Assembly: GCA_963669155.1 (NCBI GenBank) | Contig: OZ022576.1 | Coordinates: 24,634,150-24,698,149 of the forward strand | Source: Arbacia lixula | Taxonomy: Eukaryota; Echinodermata; Echinoidea; Arbacioida; Arbaciidae | Direction: 5' to 3' | DNA length: 64,000 nt | In this document: positions 1 through 11,738 of the stretch, one piece after another | Position numbering within the stretch: the first letter of the stretch is position 1 | Layout: every line of letters begins with the position of its first letter | Notes under the pieces: model-generated | What the model was told of the DNA's origin: nothing | What the model saw: the letters and a program-made list of their open reading frames with translations, nothing else | The model's database searches: none | Made by a program: the position numbers and the translations under genes

Positions 1-229
1 GACGTCACGTGTGAGGTGCACTCCCATAATTGATGTTGTGTACAATATAAGTACATATGTGGCTCTATTTCTTTTTTTGACAACGGAATTACCTTTTTCA
101 TACAGGTTTGTGTGTAAAAAGGTATTTATGATGATGTATCAAACGCACAGATAAAAGGAGGCATTTTTTTTATAGAAAATGCACAAAATTGTACACAACA
201 GAATGGGAAAGCACCTCGCACGTGACGTC
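1..229. mobile_element. Short inverted-repeat element (MITE) at the left window edge
   Basis: Bases 1-46 (GACGTCACGTGTGAGGTGCA and onward) are repeated inverted at 188-229 (ending GCACCTCGCACGTGACGTC). The internal part is AT-rich with no reading frame. The inverted repeat may continue outside the window, because TGTGACGTC on the right has no visible partner on the left. Confidence 0.7.
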
Positions 230-1730
230 ACAAAATCCACATTTTAAAAGATCACTTTTAACTTTCTTATCAGTGGTGGATTTTCATCAAACCTTCACTA
301 ATAATGTTTTTTTTTTTATCATGTGTCTGCTTTTATTGAAACAAACATAATTTCAGGGTCTAGCCCTTTTACATCAGTCGTGAAGCTCGGGCTGGATCAG
401 CACTGTATTATTCCCTACCGTGTTGTCAACGTTTCGCAAACCTTTTCAGGAAAAGCGAAAAACTATAATTGTTTACGTTTAAAATACCCCGTTTCCGAGG
501 GAGAGTAGTCTACATTTTTATGCCTTATTGCCCATATAACCTTTGCAGGCACATGCCCATGTTGCGTGGAGTCGAGTCTTCGTCACAACACTATACAATA
601 GGCCAAGTTCTGTAGCTGCTCCGGGCAAGGCAGCTGTTGTTTTATTTTTTATATACGGCGGCCAGTCACAATTGACAACTCAGCCATTATCATGATCATT
701 TTGCAAATGCTTAACAAAACCAACATTTATGATAAATTTCTTGGTCACGGAGTGTGGAAAGCCTTCACTCAAGGCACGATAGATTATACGACAGTGTGAA
801 GTTAGAGTTTGTGCTACCAGACTACCGATTCGTCGGCCAGCGGGCTATGCTCACACCTATATGCACTGCAGTGGGACAGCGATCTCCTGTCTATACAGGC
901 TAAAGGAACCGTAAGGTTTTGGACAATCGGTCCAACACATCCTCGAAATGTAGCGATCGCTACAATTCCGCACTGGTATGATTTGATGTGATCCAGTATC
1001 TCGCCTTTTTGGTCATATCAAGGGATGAACATTCTTAACAGATTGCACTGGAATCATCTTTAAAACAAATATTTAAGAAGATTAATAGGTGTGACGAATA
1101 TTTTCCAGTGGTATGTTACACTACTTAAAAATATCATATTTTGTTTATACCTCATCTCGTATGTATCATCAATATTAATATTGCACGTGTCGAAGACGAA
1201 TGCAATATTCATGCGTATGAATGCAATATATCTGATACACTACGAAAGAAATCCAATATTATATTTTATATACATGTATTGTATTTTATATATATTATGT
1301 ATATATATTATGAGACCCGTCAAAATATGAAAATATGAAGATACCAATATAACAAGTCGTGGTTTGGGGATTAGTTCTCATTTTTTGTGTGTAAATCATA
1401 AGACTCTGCTAGGTACACGTTAAGAAGTTTCAATGCGTCCCTTTTTCACATACAACACACAGGTGTTTCAGACAATCTTTATATGAAACTTCTGACTGTC
1501 TAGATAAAAACGCCACATTCCATTCGAGCATCGTGCCACTTTAACGGCCAACTTTCTTTCTTTTCTGAATCCCCCCCCCCCCCCCCACGCTTGCTTTCGC
1601 AAAGACTCACGTTTAGATGTGGTTCCTACTCCACACTGTGGCATTCCGACCCTTCACAGGAAACGATCTAAACGAAAATTTTTCTCCCCCTTTTGATGAA
1701 AAATATCTCTATTCCCACCCACTTCTGGTG
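230..1730. other. AT-rich sequence without recognised gene
   Basis: Short random reading frames only. It contains an AT-rich stretch (about 1250-1340) and a poly-C run at about 1569-1588. I see no splice-bounded coding exon. Confidence 0.6.
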
Positions 1731-1733
1731 ATT

Positions 1734-2120
1734 TTAATCCGAAGGATCTTTGGTTAATCCGAGTTTCGTGAACGTATCTCGGGGCTCATTCATCGCTTAA
1801 TTCGTTATTCAGAAAGTGTCTAAATCCGAAAATGAAGAAGGGTCCGTTAATCCGAAAATGAAATAGGGATCGTTAATCCGAGAAAGAACTAAACTGATTT
1901 AACTCCTTCTCTATAAGCCTCCATACTGCCCTGTGGGAATAGCGCATTAAGATTTCGGTTAGAAATACAGTGTAGTAATTACGTTCGGATTAACGAACGT
2001 AATGTCAATTTTGGATTAACGAAACTTTGCTTGTTTTCGGAGAGTCGAGCCTTCGGAATAACGGACTGAAGTAACCTTCCGAACCTTCGGAATAAGGAAG
2101 CTTCGGAATAGCGATCTGCA
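1734..2120. mobile_element. Foldback element built from GTTAATCCGAA-like motifs
   Basis: The left arm holds at least four copies of a TTAATCCGA motif (about 1735, 1753, 1850 and 1875). The right arm holds the reverse form, TCGGATTAACGA or TTCGGAATAACG, at about 1983, 2012, 2055, 2088 and 2104. This mirror arrangement around an unrelated centre suggests a foldback or MITE-type repeat with internally repeated arms. Boundaries are approximate. Confidence 0.5.
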
Positions 2121-3115
2121 ACCCCGTCATAATACATTGTCAGTTCGATGCTAGAACATAACACACCCCTTTTCATGAGACATCACCAATGCTTAAAGAC
2201 CCGAGATAGAGAAGACGGTATTCATGTTAACTGTATGATTGTCTTCCTATAGTGAATGATACACATTTTTGTGTGCAAGAACTGCAATTTACCAAGAATT
2301 CCAATACTTGACTAGAAAGTTTAAGCATACACACAGCAGTGGGAATGGCGTGCTCAGACCTTTTAAGGAATGGACAATTGCAATTGCAATATTGTTGGCT
2401 AATGTATTGCATAAATAGTTCACATGATAATTCCACGATAACTTCTCATCGCTAAAAACAAGTAAACATCATGGTGTTTGAACCCCGGTTACTATCTCAT
2501 ACGATATATCGACATGTCAGTCATTATTAATCAATCTATTTGCAGCCATTTAGTCACTCTTAACCCTGTATTGAAGATCCCATCCTTTATATAATATATA
2601 ATATAAAAAATAAAGTTTTGAGTTGATCGATGTAAGACATGAATATGAATGAGAAACAAAAGATGCCCAAGCATTGATTTCTTGGGCACTCCACATTGGA
2701 CAGTTCTAGTTTTTGATTTTACATAATAATATTGTTACTTTTGTTTGTTATTTGTTTACGATCGCAAAGATAGTTGGATAAAAGTAACAATGCGATATCC
2801 CGACTCCACAAAAGATTTTTGTGTAAAGCTTTTAGTAATGCTGTAAATCATGTAAAGCTTTTTGAACCAAATTCCATGATAAATGACATCGAATGTTTTC
2901 ATCATATCAATCAAATGGTGAATGAGTTTATCATTAATTACCTGGTTAATATCATTTAATAACTGTAGTATAATATTAGATGTGAAATGTCTAAAGTTTT
3001 GTCTAAAATCAGAGTTTTAGCAAGAATTTTATATTTTTCCATAAAATTTACTGTCTATTTGAATACATTTCTCTACAATTTTAGAAAATATTGTCAAAAC
3101 TGATATTGTTAGATA

Positions 3116-3860
3116 AACACAACAAAAAAAGTAATTCCCCCTAAGAAAAATCGCATAACTTTTTATTGAAGAGGTTTCGGGCCAAATAGTTTGACAGGAT
3201 TGTATCTTAATTTATTGGCTAACTTCTGTGTGAAAATCACATTAATCCAATCAGTCATGCATGAGTGGGCACATTTTAAAGACAAAAATGTCACTTTTCA
3301 AAAGTCACAAGGGTAATTGTTTATGCCGTTTAAACAATACATTTTGGCATTTCTTATGCAATTTTTAAAGTGTTTTCACTGAACCGTGATACGGAAATGA
3401 CTTCTTATGTTTACAAAACAGGTCATGTTACATTTTTGTCAAAATATCCAGAGTTTTATTTTTTCACCAAAATTAAGGGTTTTTAAAAGTTTCAAACTCA
3501 AGAGGGATGAGTATTTGTTAAACGGTGCTCACTCAACCAGAACAACGGGCTAAGTATCGGGATAGGTGTTAGTGCATCGAGATATGGATGATAAACATTG
3601 AAAGGACATAAATTATGCACCAGAAATTGAATTCATCAAAAATTTATCTGACAGAATCCCAAAATAACCCTTGTGACTTTTAAAAAGTTATATTTTTGCC
3701 TTTAAAATTTTCTCACTCATGCATGCATGATTAATGTGATTTTTACACATAAGTTGGTCAATAAGTTAAAGAGCAATCCTGCCAAATTATTTTGCCCAAA
3801 ACCCCTTTGATAAAAAGTTATGCTATTTTGCTTAGGGGGGACTTACTGTTTTGTTGTGTT
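3116..3860. mobile_element. Long-armed foldback MITE with TA target duplication
   Basis: Bases 3116-3330 and 3655-3860 are inverted copies over about 205 bp with small differences. Outer ends read AACACAACAAAA followed by AGTAA and a C-run. TA flanks both ends (3114-3115, 3861-3862), as expected for Tc1/mariner or pogo-like insertion. The centre has no reading frame, so the element is non-autonomous. Confidence 0.8.
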
Positions 3861-4698
3861 TAGATGAGTATAAATATTATTTTGGATTACCCTTCTTATC
3901 GCTTGGAATCATATGACCAACTTTTATTTTTGACGGGGAAATTCCACAAGACATACTTAGCTTCAAAATACTACAAAACCAAATCACGTAGATGTTTGCA
4001 TAAGGCTGCTCTATTCTCTTATCGTATAATACGTGAGTGATAGTGTTAACATTGCTCACGCATTGAAGTCCGTGTGCTCTTGGTATTTTGAAAATGAATT
4101 TAAGGTTTGACTTGAGTCGCCAGGTTGGATTATGACAGTTTTGGACTTGACAATGCGAAGTATCTAAGTTAAGAGAATGTTGTTAATTAGTTGATTTCCC
4201 TTCAACACTGCGTATTAACCTTTCGGGTTTGCAAAGCTTACGCAATATCTCCCCCCCCCCCCCCCCCCCCCAAGTAGTGAGCAACGCGTATCAGCGACAT
4301 AAGGAAATAGAAGATCTAGTGGGGTAGAAAAGGCGATGTGCCTAGTTTTGCAATTTGTTGCAGAATGCATGTGCTAAAACTATCGGGAGTATGTCGACTG
4401 GCAAATTGACAACAACGGGAACATACCGATTATCTTTCTGACACAGGACCACATACAGCCAATCGGCAATTGATACTAAAGGAACCCGAGTATTATAATG
4501 AAATGATGATGAACTGAATCACACAAGATACTATATCAACCCCCTAAATACCAAGCTTTGAAAACTCCATTGGTTGTTACACATGTATGTGCCCGTGGGA
4601 TTGAGAGGGTTAACCAAACTTACTACGGTCTCGTCGAACAGGAGAACACCAACGAAATAGCACATGAGTGCGACTGCCAACGAATGTTTACTTGTTCC

Positions 4699-5745
4699 AG
4701 GGATGTGCAATGGAAGGATATGAAGCAACTTTCTTTCTTAACCCATGTGCCACGCCGCTCAAAAGTTATGTGTTCTCAACAGGTGCTGTTCAGGTGTTTG
4801 AACAGCTTCTCAGAGAGAACAAAAGAAAAAAAATGTCTCATTTCGCTTGTCCCGTTCTGTTAATGGCATTAATACTTCCATGAGCATAACAGGTATCAGC
4901 AAACACAAATAAACAAGTTTTTCAAGTAAAATATCTCCGCTGCACGCAAACTCACACAAACACTGTTAATGATAATACACAGCTTAAAGGGTTACTACAT
5001 TAGAAAAATAATTTCCCACCAATCTATGTAAAATTATCCACTAAAAACGAATTACACATTTGTTTGCCGCAATAAAGTCTCATTTGGACGAAAAATTGGA
5101 AAATTAAAAATGCCACAGATTGTACAGAGGTCAACAATAAACCACTTTCGTAATGTATTCCACAACTTTCCCCCTAACTGCGTAGTAACGCGTTATTGCA
5201 TTCACCTGTATCTTGTCATTCAGATTCAATGGATGGAATGTACTTTGAATCTATTAGTTGTTGCTACTCGGACAAACCTCGACAAGCTTTGGGTCTCCAT
5301 TGGTAACGTATTGTTTGAACGGCGTGAATAAAATATTTTATTCACGCCGTTGGCATTTATAGCATTTTGACTTTTTTTCTTCAAATTTTCGTCAAAATGA
5401 GACTTTTTTTGCGGCAAACGAATGTTAAATTCGTTTTAGTGGATAATTTGACATAGATTAGTGGGAACTTACTTTTCTAATTTAGTAAGCCTTTAATATA
5501 TCATTTTGAGAATGGTTGAATCTCACAAATGCACAAGATGTCGGAAAGTGAAGAAATTGGTCAATTTTGTAAGTAATACAAATATCTTAAATGTCCGAAT
5601 TTTTCGAAACAAAAGCAGAGTAAAGCATCAAAGCATTGTCATGCTGATTATGGAATGCTTTTGACATTCATGAGCACGCTTTAGAACCCATACAGATGTT
5701 TGAATGTATTATGCTTGAGTTTCTTCTCCTATCGAACGCCTCCCT
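4699..5745. mobile_element. AGGGATG-family DNA transposon, copy 1 (interrupted)
   Basis: It starts AGGGATGTGCAATGGAAGGA and ends in the inverted form (CTCCCT). Flanking 9-mers ACTTGTTCC and GCTTGTTCC (4690-4698, 5746-5754) match at 8 of 9. The internal sequence aligns along its length to copies at 6326 and 11739. A TTAA-flanked element is inserted at 4988-5492. Terminal repeats and 8-9 bp duplications fit the hAT or Mutator-like superfamilies. No transposase frame is visible. Confidence 0.75.
4988..5492. mobile_element. TTAA-flanked inverted-repeat element nested in copy 1
   Basis: TTAA lies at 4984-4987 and 5493-5496. Terminal arms of about 120 bp start AGGGTTACTACATTAG on the left and AGGCTTACTAAATTAG on the right, reading inward. 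TTAA duplication is the signature of piggyBac-like transposases, so this is probably a non-autonomous relative. The centre contains a perfect 34-base palindrome (about 5318-5351). A 170-bp core is shared, reverse-complemented, with 17.43 and 37.26 kb. Confidence 0.78.
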
Positions 5746-5817
5746 GCTTGTTCCTTTCAGCACCGTGCAACATAAAAAAACCCGAAAACGCCGGTGACGG
5801 ATCATTTGAGATCTTAA

Positions 5818-5993
5818 AGAGGGTACCTCATTGGCCTGGGGACGAGTTGGCGACCTGGAGGAAGGAGACCAAGTCTCTCTCTACGTCTCCTGGAGACTAG
5901 CCGGGAGTCTCCAGGGAGTCGTAGTAAATGCAAACACTTCTCTGTTGAGACTTCTTCCGGTTTCCGCGAGGCTCCGCAAATGAGACAGGCCCT
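5818..5993. mobile_element. Possible small TTAA-flanked element
   Basis: TTAA borders (5814-5817, 5994-5997) enclose a GC-rich 176 bp with weakly matching ends (AGAGGGTACCTCATTGGC versus AGGGCCTGTCTCATTTGC) and an internal near-palindrome around GTCTCCTGGAGACT. The end similarity is modest, so this is tentative. Confidence 0.35.
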
Positions 5994-6325
5994 TTAATGA
6001 ATCGACAATCATTGTCGACGAACCTCTTTGTTGTTCTTGTTGGCAAGATCACGCACCCCCGCCCCACCCCGCCCCACCCAGTCTCCCCCTCCCCCCTCCC
6101 CCCCCCCCCCCCCCATCACATTATTCAGGCTACGTTGGCTTGTTTACCATACTAAAATGACATTACATAACCCAATTCTTGTTGCTTGGGTTAATAGCTC
6201 AAAATTATCACGTAAAGGCGCCTCTAGGAATTTCTCAAACTGGTGCCCAATTAGACCCATAAATCTCCTTCTTCATGTTAGTCATGTGTCCGATTTCTAC
6301 GGGTATCAGCGGGCTTGAACAGACC

Positions 6326-7046
6326 AGGGATGTGTTATGGAAGGATATGAAACAACTTTCTTTCTTTCAACCCATGCGTGGCACCGACGAAGAAAAAATG
6401 TCTTCTCAGCATGTGCTTTTCAGGTGTTTTGATAATAACGAACAGGATTGCGTAGCAACGGTTTCTCAGATAGAACAAAAGAAATGTAGAGTCTTATTTC
6501 GTTTGTCCAGTTCTGTTGGATTGCATCAATACTTTAATGAGGAAAGAGATATCAGCGAACAAAAATACATTTTTTTTCTACTAAAATATCTCAGTTGCAC
6601 GCAAATGCACGCAAACGCTGTTAATGAAAATAAACAGCTTAAGATATGATTTTGATAATAATTAAATCCCACATTTCCGGAAATCTGCGGAAAGTGAAGA
6701 AATTTGTTAATTGTGTAAGTAAGAATATTATCTTATATCTCCGTTTGTGCATCATTCAACAATTATTTAGAAGAAAACCGAGTACAGGATCTTCAGTTGT
6801 GTTGTCCGTAACTTTCTTGAAAATTGCACAAAAATGTGATAAGAAACATAGCTTCCAGAGACAAAACAGTGAATTAAAGATATTGCTTTCCAAGTTGACA
6901 GCAGCTAAATGTCGGTGCCGCGCATGGGACATCAAAGCATTGTAGTGATTGTGGAATGCTTTTGACATTCATTAACACGCTTTAGTATCCATACAGATGT
7001 TTGAATATATTATGCTCGAGTTGTTTCTCCTTCCTAACACATCCCT
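6326..7046. mobile_element. AGGGATG-family DNA transposon, copy 2 (uninterrupted, ~720 bp)
   Basis: It starts AGGGATGTGTTATGGAAGGA; the right end is the inverted AGGGATGTGTTAGGAAGGA. Flanking 9-mers GAACAGACC and GAACAAACA match at 7 of 9. This copy gives the family's unbroken length of about 720 bp. It has no transposase frame and is probably a non-autonomous derivative. Confidence 0.8.
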
Positions 7047-7080
7047 GAACAAACAGAGTCTATGCGATCCTTCATTTTAA

Positions 7081-7660
7081 AGGTATCCTGACATCGAAAT
7101 GTATGTTGACACCCGTTGATGCATGTCAGTATGCACATTACAAAACCAGTCATTATTTCAAAATGGATGTTTGTAAGCGCTGCTGAGCCCCGCATCCACC
7201 ATACTATTCTGATCAAGATTCCTTCTGTGACAGCATCAACGATAGAAATAAGCTGAACAGTAGACAAAGTTACGTGCATAGCTTTTCATTGCAATGATAC
7301 CTGCAATTGCTTGAAATAGCATTACATGTTTGATAGACAATGCAAACCTATTCTTTCCTCCTTTGATAAGCTGGGAAATTTCTGACAAAGCAACGATTAT
7401 TGCCATATGAATGTTTGTGAGGCGGCATTGTGTGAAGACAGTTGGTGCTATTGTGAGCAGGTGGATGTAGTCATTGCAATGGCTAGTTATGTATATTATA
7501 ATAACGTATATCGTCATTTCTACCTTTGTTCATGTGACGATGGGAATCTCGTTCTGGAGGATTTCCTAGCAGTTCTGTGAATAATTTCCTTTTTTCTTCA
7601 AAATATATGGTATAAATTATGTAAAAAAAAGTCACCATACATAACTGTGTCAGGTAACCT
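7081..7660. mobile_element. TTAA-flanked repeat, second family, copy 1
   Basis: TTAA lies at 7077-7080 and 7661-7664. The ends, AGGTATCCTGACATCG and (inward from the right) AGGTTACCTGACACAG, form short inverted repeats. The body of about 580 bp aligns to 8651-9060, including the shared GTGGGCAGGTGGA-like stretch near the right side. No coding capacity. Confidence 0.65.
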
Positions 7661-7928
7661 TTAAGTGGAATTCTTTCACGTCTTTTCCAACTTCTGTTAC
7701 GAGCGATCTAAGAGCATAATTGGCGTTGGCTTTAAGTGCTAAAGATGTCTGTCTGGAGACCTAAAAAAAAGAGTGATATCATGCTATATATAATCCAGGT
7801 CTTGTGGTCGCATTAACGAGGAAGTGTTAAGTACAAAGAAACGTAGAAGGAGAGGATTTTGTACGATTTAATCGCACATGCAAACTAGACGACATTGTGG
7901 CGTCTCGGAGATTTCAGGGTTGTTCTGG

Positions 7929-8108
7929 CGGGTGACTTACGAAGCTGTTCGTAAGTTACGAACGACTTTACGAGCGACTGGTGATCCCTTCTTGTGCTAA
8001 ATCAGATTCTCAATGAACAAAGTGCGGTATCGCATTTAGCACAAGAAGGGGTAACCAGTTGTTCGTAAAGTTGTTCGTAACTTGCGGACAGCTTGGTGAA
8101 ACACTCCC
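7929..8108. mobile_element. GTTTCA-type foldback MITE, copy 1
   Basis: The arms are nearly self-complementary. The left arm contains TGTTCGTAAGTTACGAACGA and ATCCCTTCTTGTGCTAAAT; the right arm contains their inverses and ends GTGAAACACTCCC. A second copy is at 62964-63124 with the same loop sequence. Confidence 0.8.
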
Positions 8109-8199
8109 CTGGATTTATTCGCGCATGCAGCCTTAAATGCCCATTTTCAGTCACACTTTGAGCCATTTTTGAAGGGCTTGTGAAATACCGTCCTAACCC

Positions 8200-8210
8200 A
8201 CCCACATTCA

Positions 8211-8243
<33 letters not shown>

Positions 8244-8247
8244 GCAT
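8200..8247. repeat. CA/CG dinucleotide repeat
   Basis: About 8208-8227 is (CA)n, passing directly into (CG)n at 8227-8242. The alternating purine-pyrimidine run is a potential Z-DNA former. Confidence 0.9.
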
Positions 8248-8638
8248 CGCTCACGCGTAACATTACGTTATAATAAAAACTTAAAAAGTATTTTAGTACT
8301 TTTTTTCATACATTTTAAAAAACATTTGACTGATTTTGATCATACAAACAGGGTTGGATGAGAAACTTCATTACGCAAAGACGTGAATGGTACGTGTCTG
8401 CAATAAAACGGAATTGTGAAATCATGCATTTATGACAAAAGGTGTGAAAAAATTGCGCTTTTGTCATTTGAGTCAGCTTCTGAAAAACGAAATTCACCCA
8501 TGTTTCTGAACTTCCAAACACCATTTATTGCCCTGGATTAACGATCAATTATGCTGGAGACATGTCGCGATTTGATCAAAGCCGATGGTGGACCTATCAA
8601 TAGCAAACGTTTTATTCTCTGTGATGTTTGTTCAAAGC

Positions 8639-9600
8639 AAGGATGTTTAAAGGGCCCCTGTCATCAAAATATATGTTGACTTCTGTTAAAGCGACTTAAT
8701 ATTTATATAACAAAATCACTAAAAGTTCAATGGAAATATGTGTCTTATATTTTAAAATAATTTTTCTATATTTTTTCTCAGCACAGATAAGCCCCACCTC
8801 CAAAATATCTTCCAACTCAAGATACCCCCTGTGACATCATCAAAAGTAGAAATTAGCAGGATAATAGACACAATTTATGCACAAACTAAACATTGCATTG
8901 ACTACCTGCAAGTGCTTTTAATAGCATCACATAGCTAACACATTTCTGACATAAGGAAACGATTATTCCCACATGAAAGGTTGTTAGATGGTATCGTGTG
9001 AAGACATGTGATGATCTTGTGGGCAGGTGGACGTAGTCATTGCAATGTTTAGTTTGTGCATAAATTCAAAATAGGATGTGCAGAAGAATTTGGGGAAATA
9101 TTCTAACCCCATATACTTGCGCAATTGTGACGTGTAATACCTACGATGCATCTACAAAGATTCAATCGAGGAATATTGTTACAATATAGCAAAAAGGCTC
9201 TAAACGTGATATCAAGTTGCCGTATAAAAGTCTTAATTCCACAATGTTCCGCATCATATTCCATTAAAAAAATGCATGAAACGTTACTTTCGGACAAATA
9301 ACATGAAGAACGTGCCCAGCTGCGCCCAAGCTAGTATTTTCATCTAACAAAATATCAAATTTTGTATTCGCTTGTCCTTATCAACTACATAACAAGCACT
9401 TAGTGACAAAATTAAATGTTAAGCAGCGAAAGCTGAAATGATGCGGTATAGGAATGTGTATGACCTATTATAAAATCCAGGTGAACGTAACGCAATCGCG
9501 TATGCATCATATTGTTGAGAGCAGCTACTAGTCATGAACATGAAGTGGCGGAATCAAACCTTGTTCAAAGGAATGGATATCCACGTGCTTAAACATCCTT
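8639..9600. mobile_element. AAGGATG-ended element related to the AGGGATG family, with nested TTAA repeat copy 2
   Basis: The ends AAGGATGTTTAA and TTAAACATCCTT are inverted. Flanking 9-mers GTTCAAAGC (8630-8638) and GTTCAAAGT (9601-9609) match at 8 of 9. Immediately inside the left end, a second copy of the TTAA family of 7081 begins at 8651 and aligns to about 9060. Fragments near 9103-9300 resemble 9840-10020 at low identity. No intact gene. Confidence 0.55.
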
Positions 9601-10034
9601 GTTCAAAGTAAACCATGCGACGACATGAGATAAATGGTGCTGGGAAGTTCAGAAACATGTGTGCATTCATCAGAAAAATACCAGTGTGGCATTGACCTGC
9701 ATGAGAACAAGGAATCCCACCAGTCGTTTAATTCATGCTGATTCAGAGTACACCCATTCAAGTCACAAATTAAAGGCATCTTTGCATAGATTTTCTATTT
9801 GATCCCGTGTTCGATCCCGCCGACTCTCAGGAGGAATTCTGCGAGGATTTGACGCATATATACTGTGTAGAAGATATTGGGGAACATCCATAAAGATTTC
9901 ATCGATAAGTGATAAAGACTTTAAATGTTGGTTCATGTTGCAATAGCAAAACATCGATTTTAAACTGTTCCGGATTATTATTCCATGAAATTATTCTTCC
10001 AGAAAGTTGATATGAAAAACATGCACAACCGAAA

Positions 10035-10520
10035 GGAAATGTTGGTGAAATTGTTGAAAGAATTTGGTCCGTAACTTTTTCGGACACCTTCGGAAACAAA
10101 ATTGAGGTCGTTTCTGTGGAAGGTGAATCACTCAAAAAACGATTTACAAAATATTCATAAGGAAATATGATTGACCAATGTGCGATATGGAGGCATGTCC
10201 ATGGCATTTTTTCCTACACTATTTTCCATTTATCACCAAAACAAAACAACAATATAATTTGGAATTCACAGAATCGTACCATTATAAGACATAATACTAC
10301 TGCAAATGCAATTAAACACGGGAAGTTGTGCTGAAATCTTCTGCGCATACAAAATATATATTCTTTAAAACGCATCCCAAATCTGTCTTGTCTGTTTTGC
10401 GGCGCTCGTCACTGGATCAAAGAGCCAAACGCATAAAGTGCAATCAATGAACACGACTGGTGTAAGAATAAATTACTCTCCGAGCTGACTTCAGTTCTTA
10501 TATTACACCTCCCTGCTATA
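10035..10520. repeat. Dispersed repeat C, copy 1
   Basis: It aligns over about 480 bp to 15395-15885. Shared landmarks are GAATTTGGTCCGTAACTTTT, TATGGAGGCAT, TCACAGAATCGTA and a CGACTGGTGT stretch. Substitutions are scattered without codon periodicity and stops fall in different frames in the two copies, so it is probably non-coding repeat rather than a gene family. No terminal repeats were found. Confidence 0.65.
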
Positions 10521-10574
10521 AGATAAGTTAGGCAACTTTATAGTACGTTTGGCAAATTGTGAATATCGTTCATT

Positions 10575-10632
10575 AAACATAAGGCATGCGTGTGCGTGTG
10601 TGTGTGCGTATGTGTGTGTGTGTGTGTATATA
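10575..10632. repeat. TG-rich microsatellite
   Basis: GTGTGCGTGTGTGTG-type alternating sequence continuing into TGTGTATATAAA. Confidence 0.9.
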
Positions 10633-10772
10633 AACGGAGGGGTGGAGATTTTTAAGTGCAATTGTCCTGCTAACTGGAAAACGTTTTATCGTTTAAGTGG
10701 CTCTCTCACATTGTAGGATTATCAAGACACCTGGCGTCGTCCCGCATTAGCTACTCCACAGAACAGACATAA

Positions 10773-11160
10773 GTGCCTCCTGTCCATTTGAGTCCACTCT
10801 CTGAGGTGATAGACAGGCGCGTGCCCCCCCCCCCCCCGCCCCCTCCACCCTACCTTCCCTTTCCCTCTTCACTCCCTATTCCTGATCCCTTTCCTTTCTT
10901 TACTTTTGCCTTTTCTCCCAATCTCTCATCCCCGCCACCCCACCACTCTCTCTATTCTCTTCCTTCTGCCCTCATTATATACATGTATATCCACCACCCC
11001 TTCCCCGTCTGTTTCGCCCTCACGCTCACTCTCTCGCTCTTTCTCTCCCCCTCTCTTTCTCCTTCTCTTGCTCTCTATCTTTCTATCTTTCTCCCCCCCC
11101 CCCCCACACACACAACACGCCAATTATCCCTCGCTCTCTCTTCTGTCTCCAGACCCCAGT
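10773..11160. repeat. Pyrimidine-rich low-complexity tract
   Basis: Almost continuous C and T on the plus strand, with poly-C runs at about 10827 and 11095. The open frames across it, both strands, are a compositional artefact. Confidence 0.85.
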
Positions 11161-11738
11161 TCATACAACATGATACCGCAATAATACTGATGCACGTCAG
11201 CAAGACATTTTCTCGCGATCATTGTCTCGTTCTACACCTATCTGTCTAGCCATGTCCCTTACAACGACTTCGGTAAACCCAAACACCAGTCTCTGTTTTG
11301 TTGTTTGATTAGCTGAGATTGCATTTGGCTCCTGTTAATGCGTGTAAAAAACGTTATTTCGGTCAAAAGAACGTCCCAGATGAGGCGATAATTGTTGTCT
11401 ATGACGTCGAGTCCATGGTCGCCTTATCTGGTGGAGCTCTTTATATAATGTCTGTGTCTGCCTGTGCCGCCTCTTATTCTCACACGTTGTCTCCTATCAT
11501 GCCCATGATCCATCTCTATTGACGTTTGATGTCGTAAGGCCATATCACCATATCACGATTCATATCATGGATTGTAAGTTGTATATCTCGTTCTATTGGG
11601 TTCAGCTATCTACATTTTGTCAATTTTGATTGGTGATAAAGTCAAAGAGTTTTCATGGAGCAAAAGTGTCGAATGTTTTTCCTTAACACCTAAACTCATA
11701 GCTCACCTGTTTAATTGACTACTGGGCTGGATCCAACC

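Noticed and set aside
9763-10207. Minus-strand frames that might be a gene fragment
   Set aside because: Overlaps dispersed repeat C. The second copy has stops in the matching frame, so no coding constraint is evident.
10773-11249. 158-codon Pro/Ser/Leu-rich frame
   Set aside because: Pyrimidine-rich low complexity with no splice or codon evidence.
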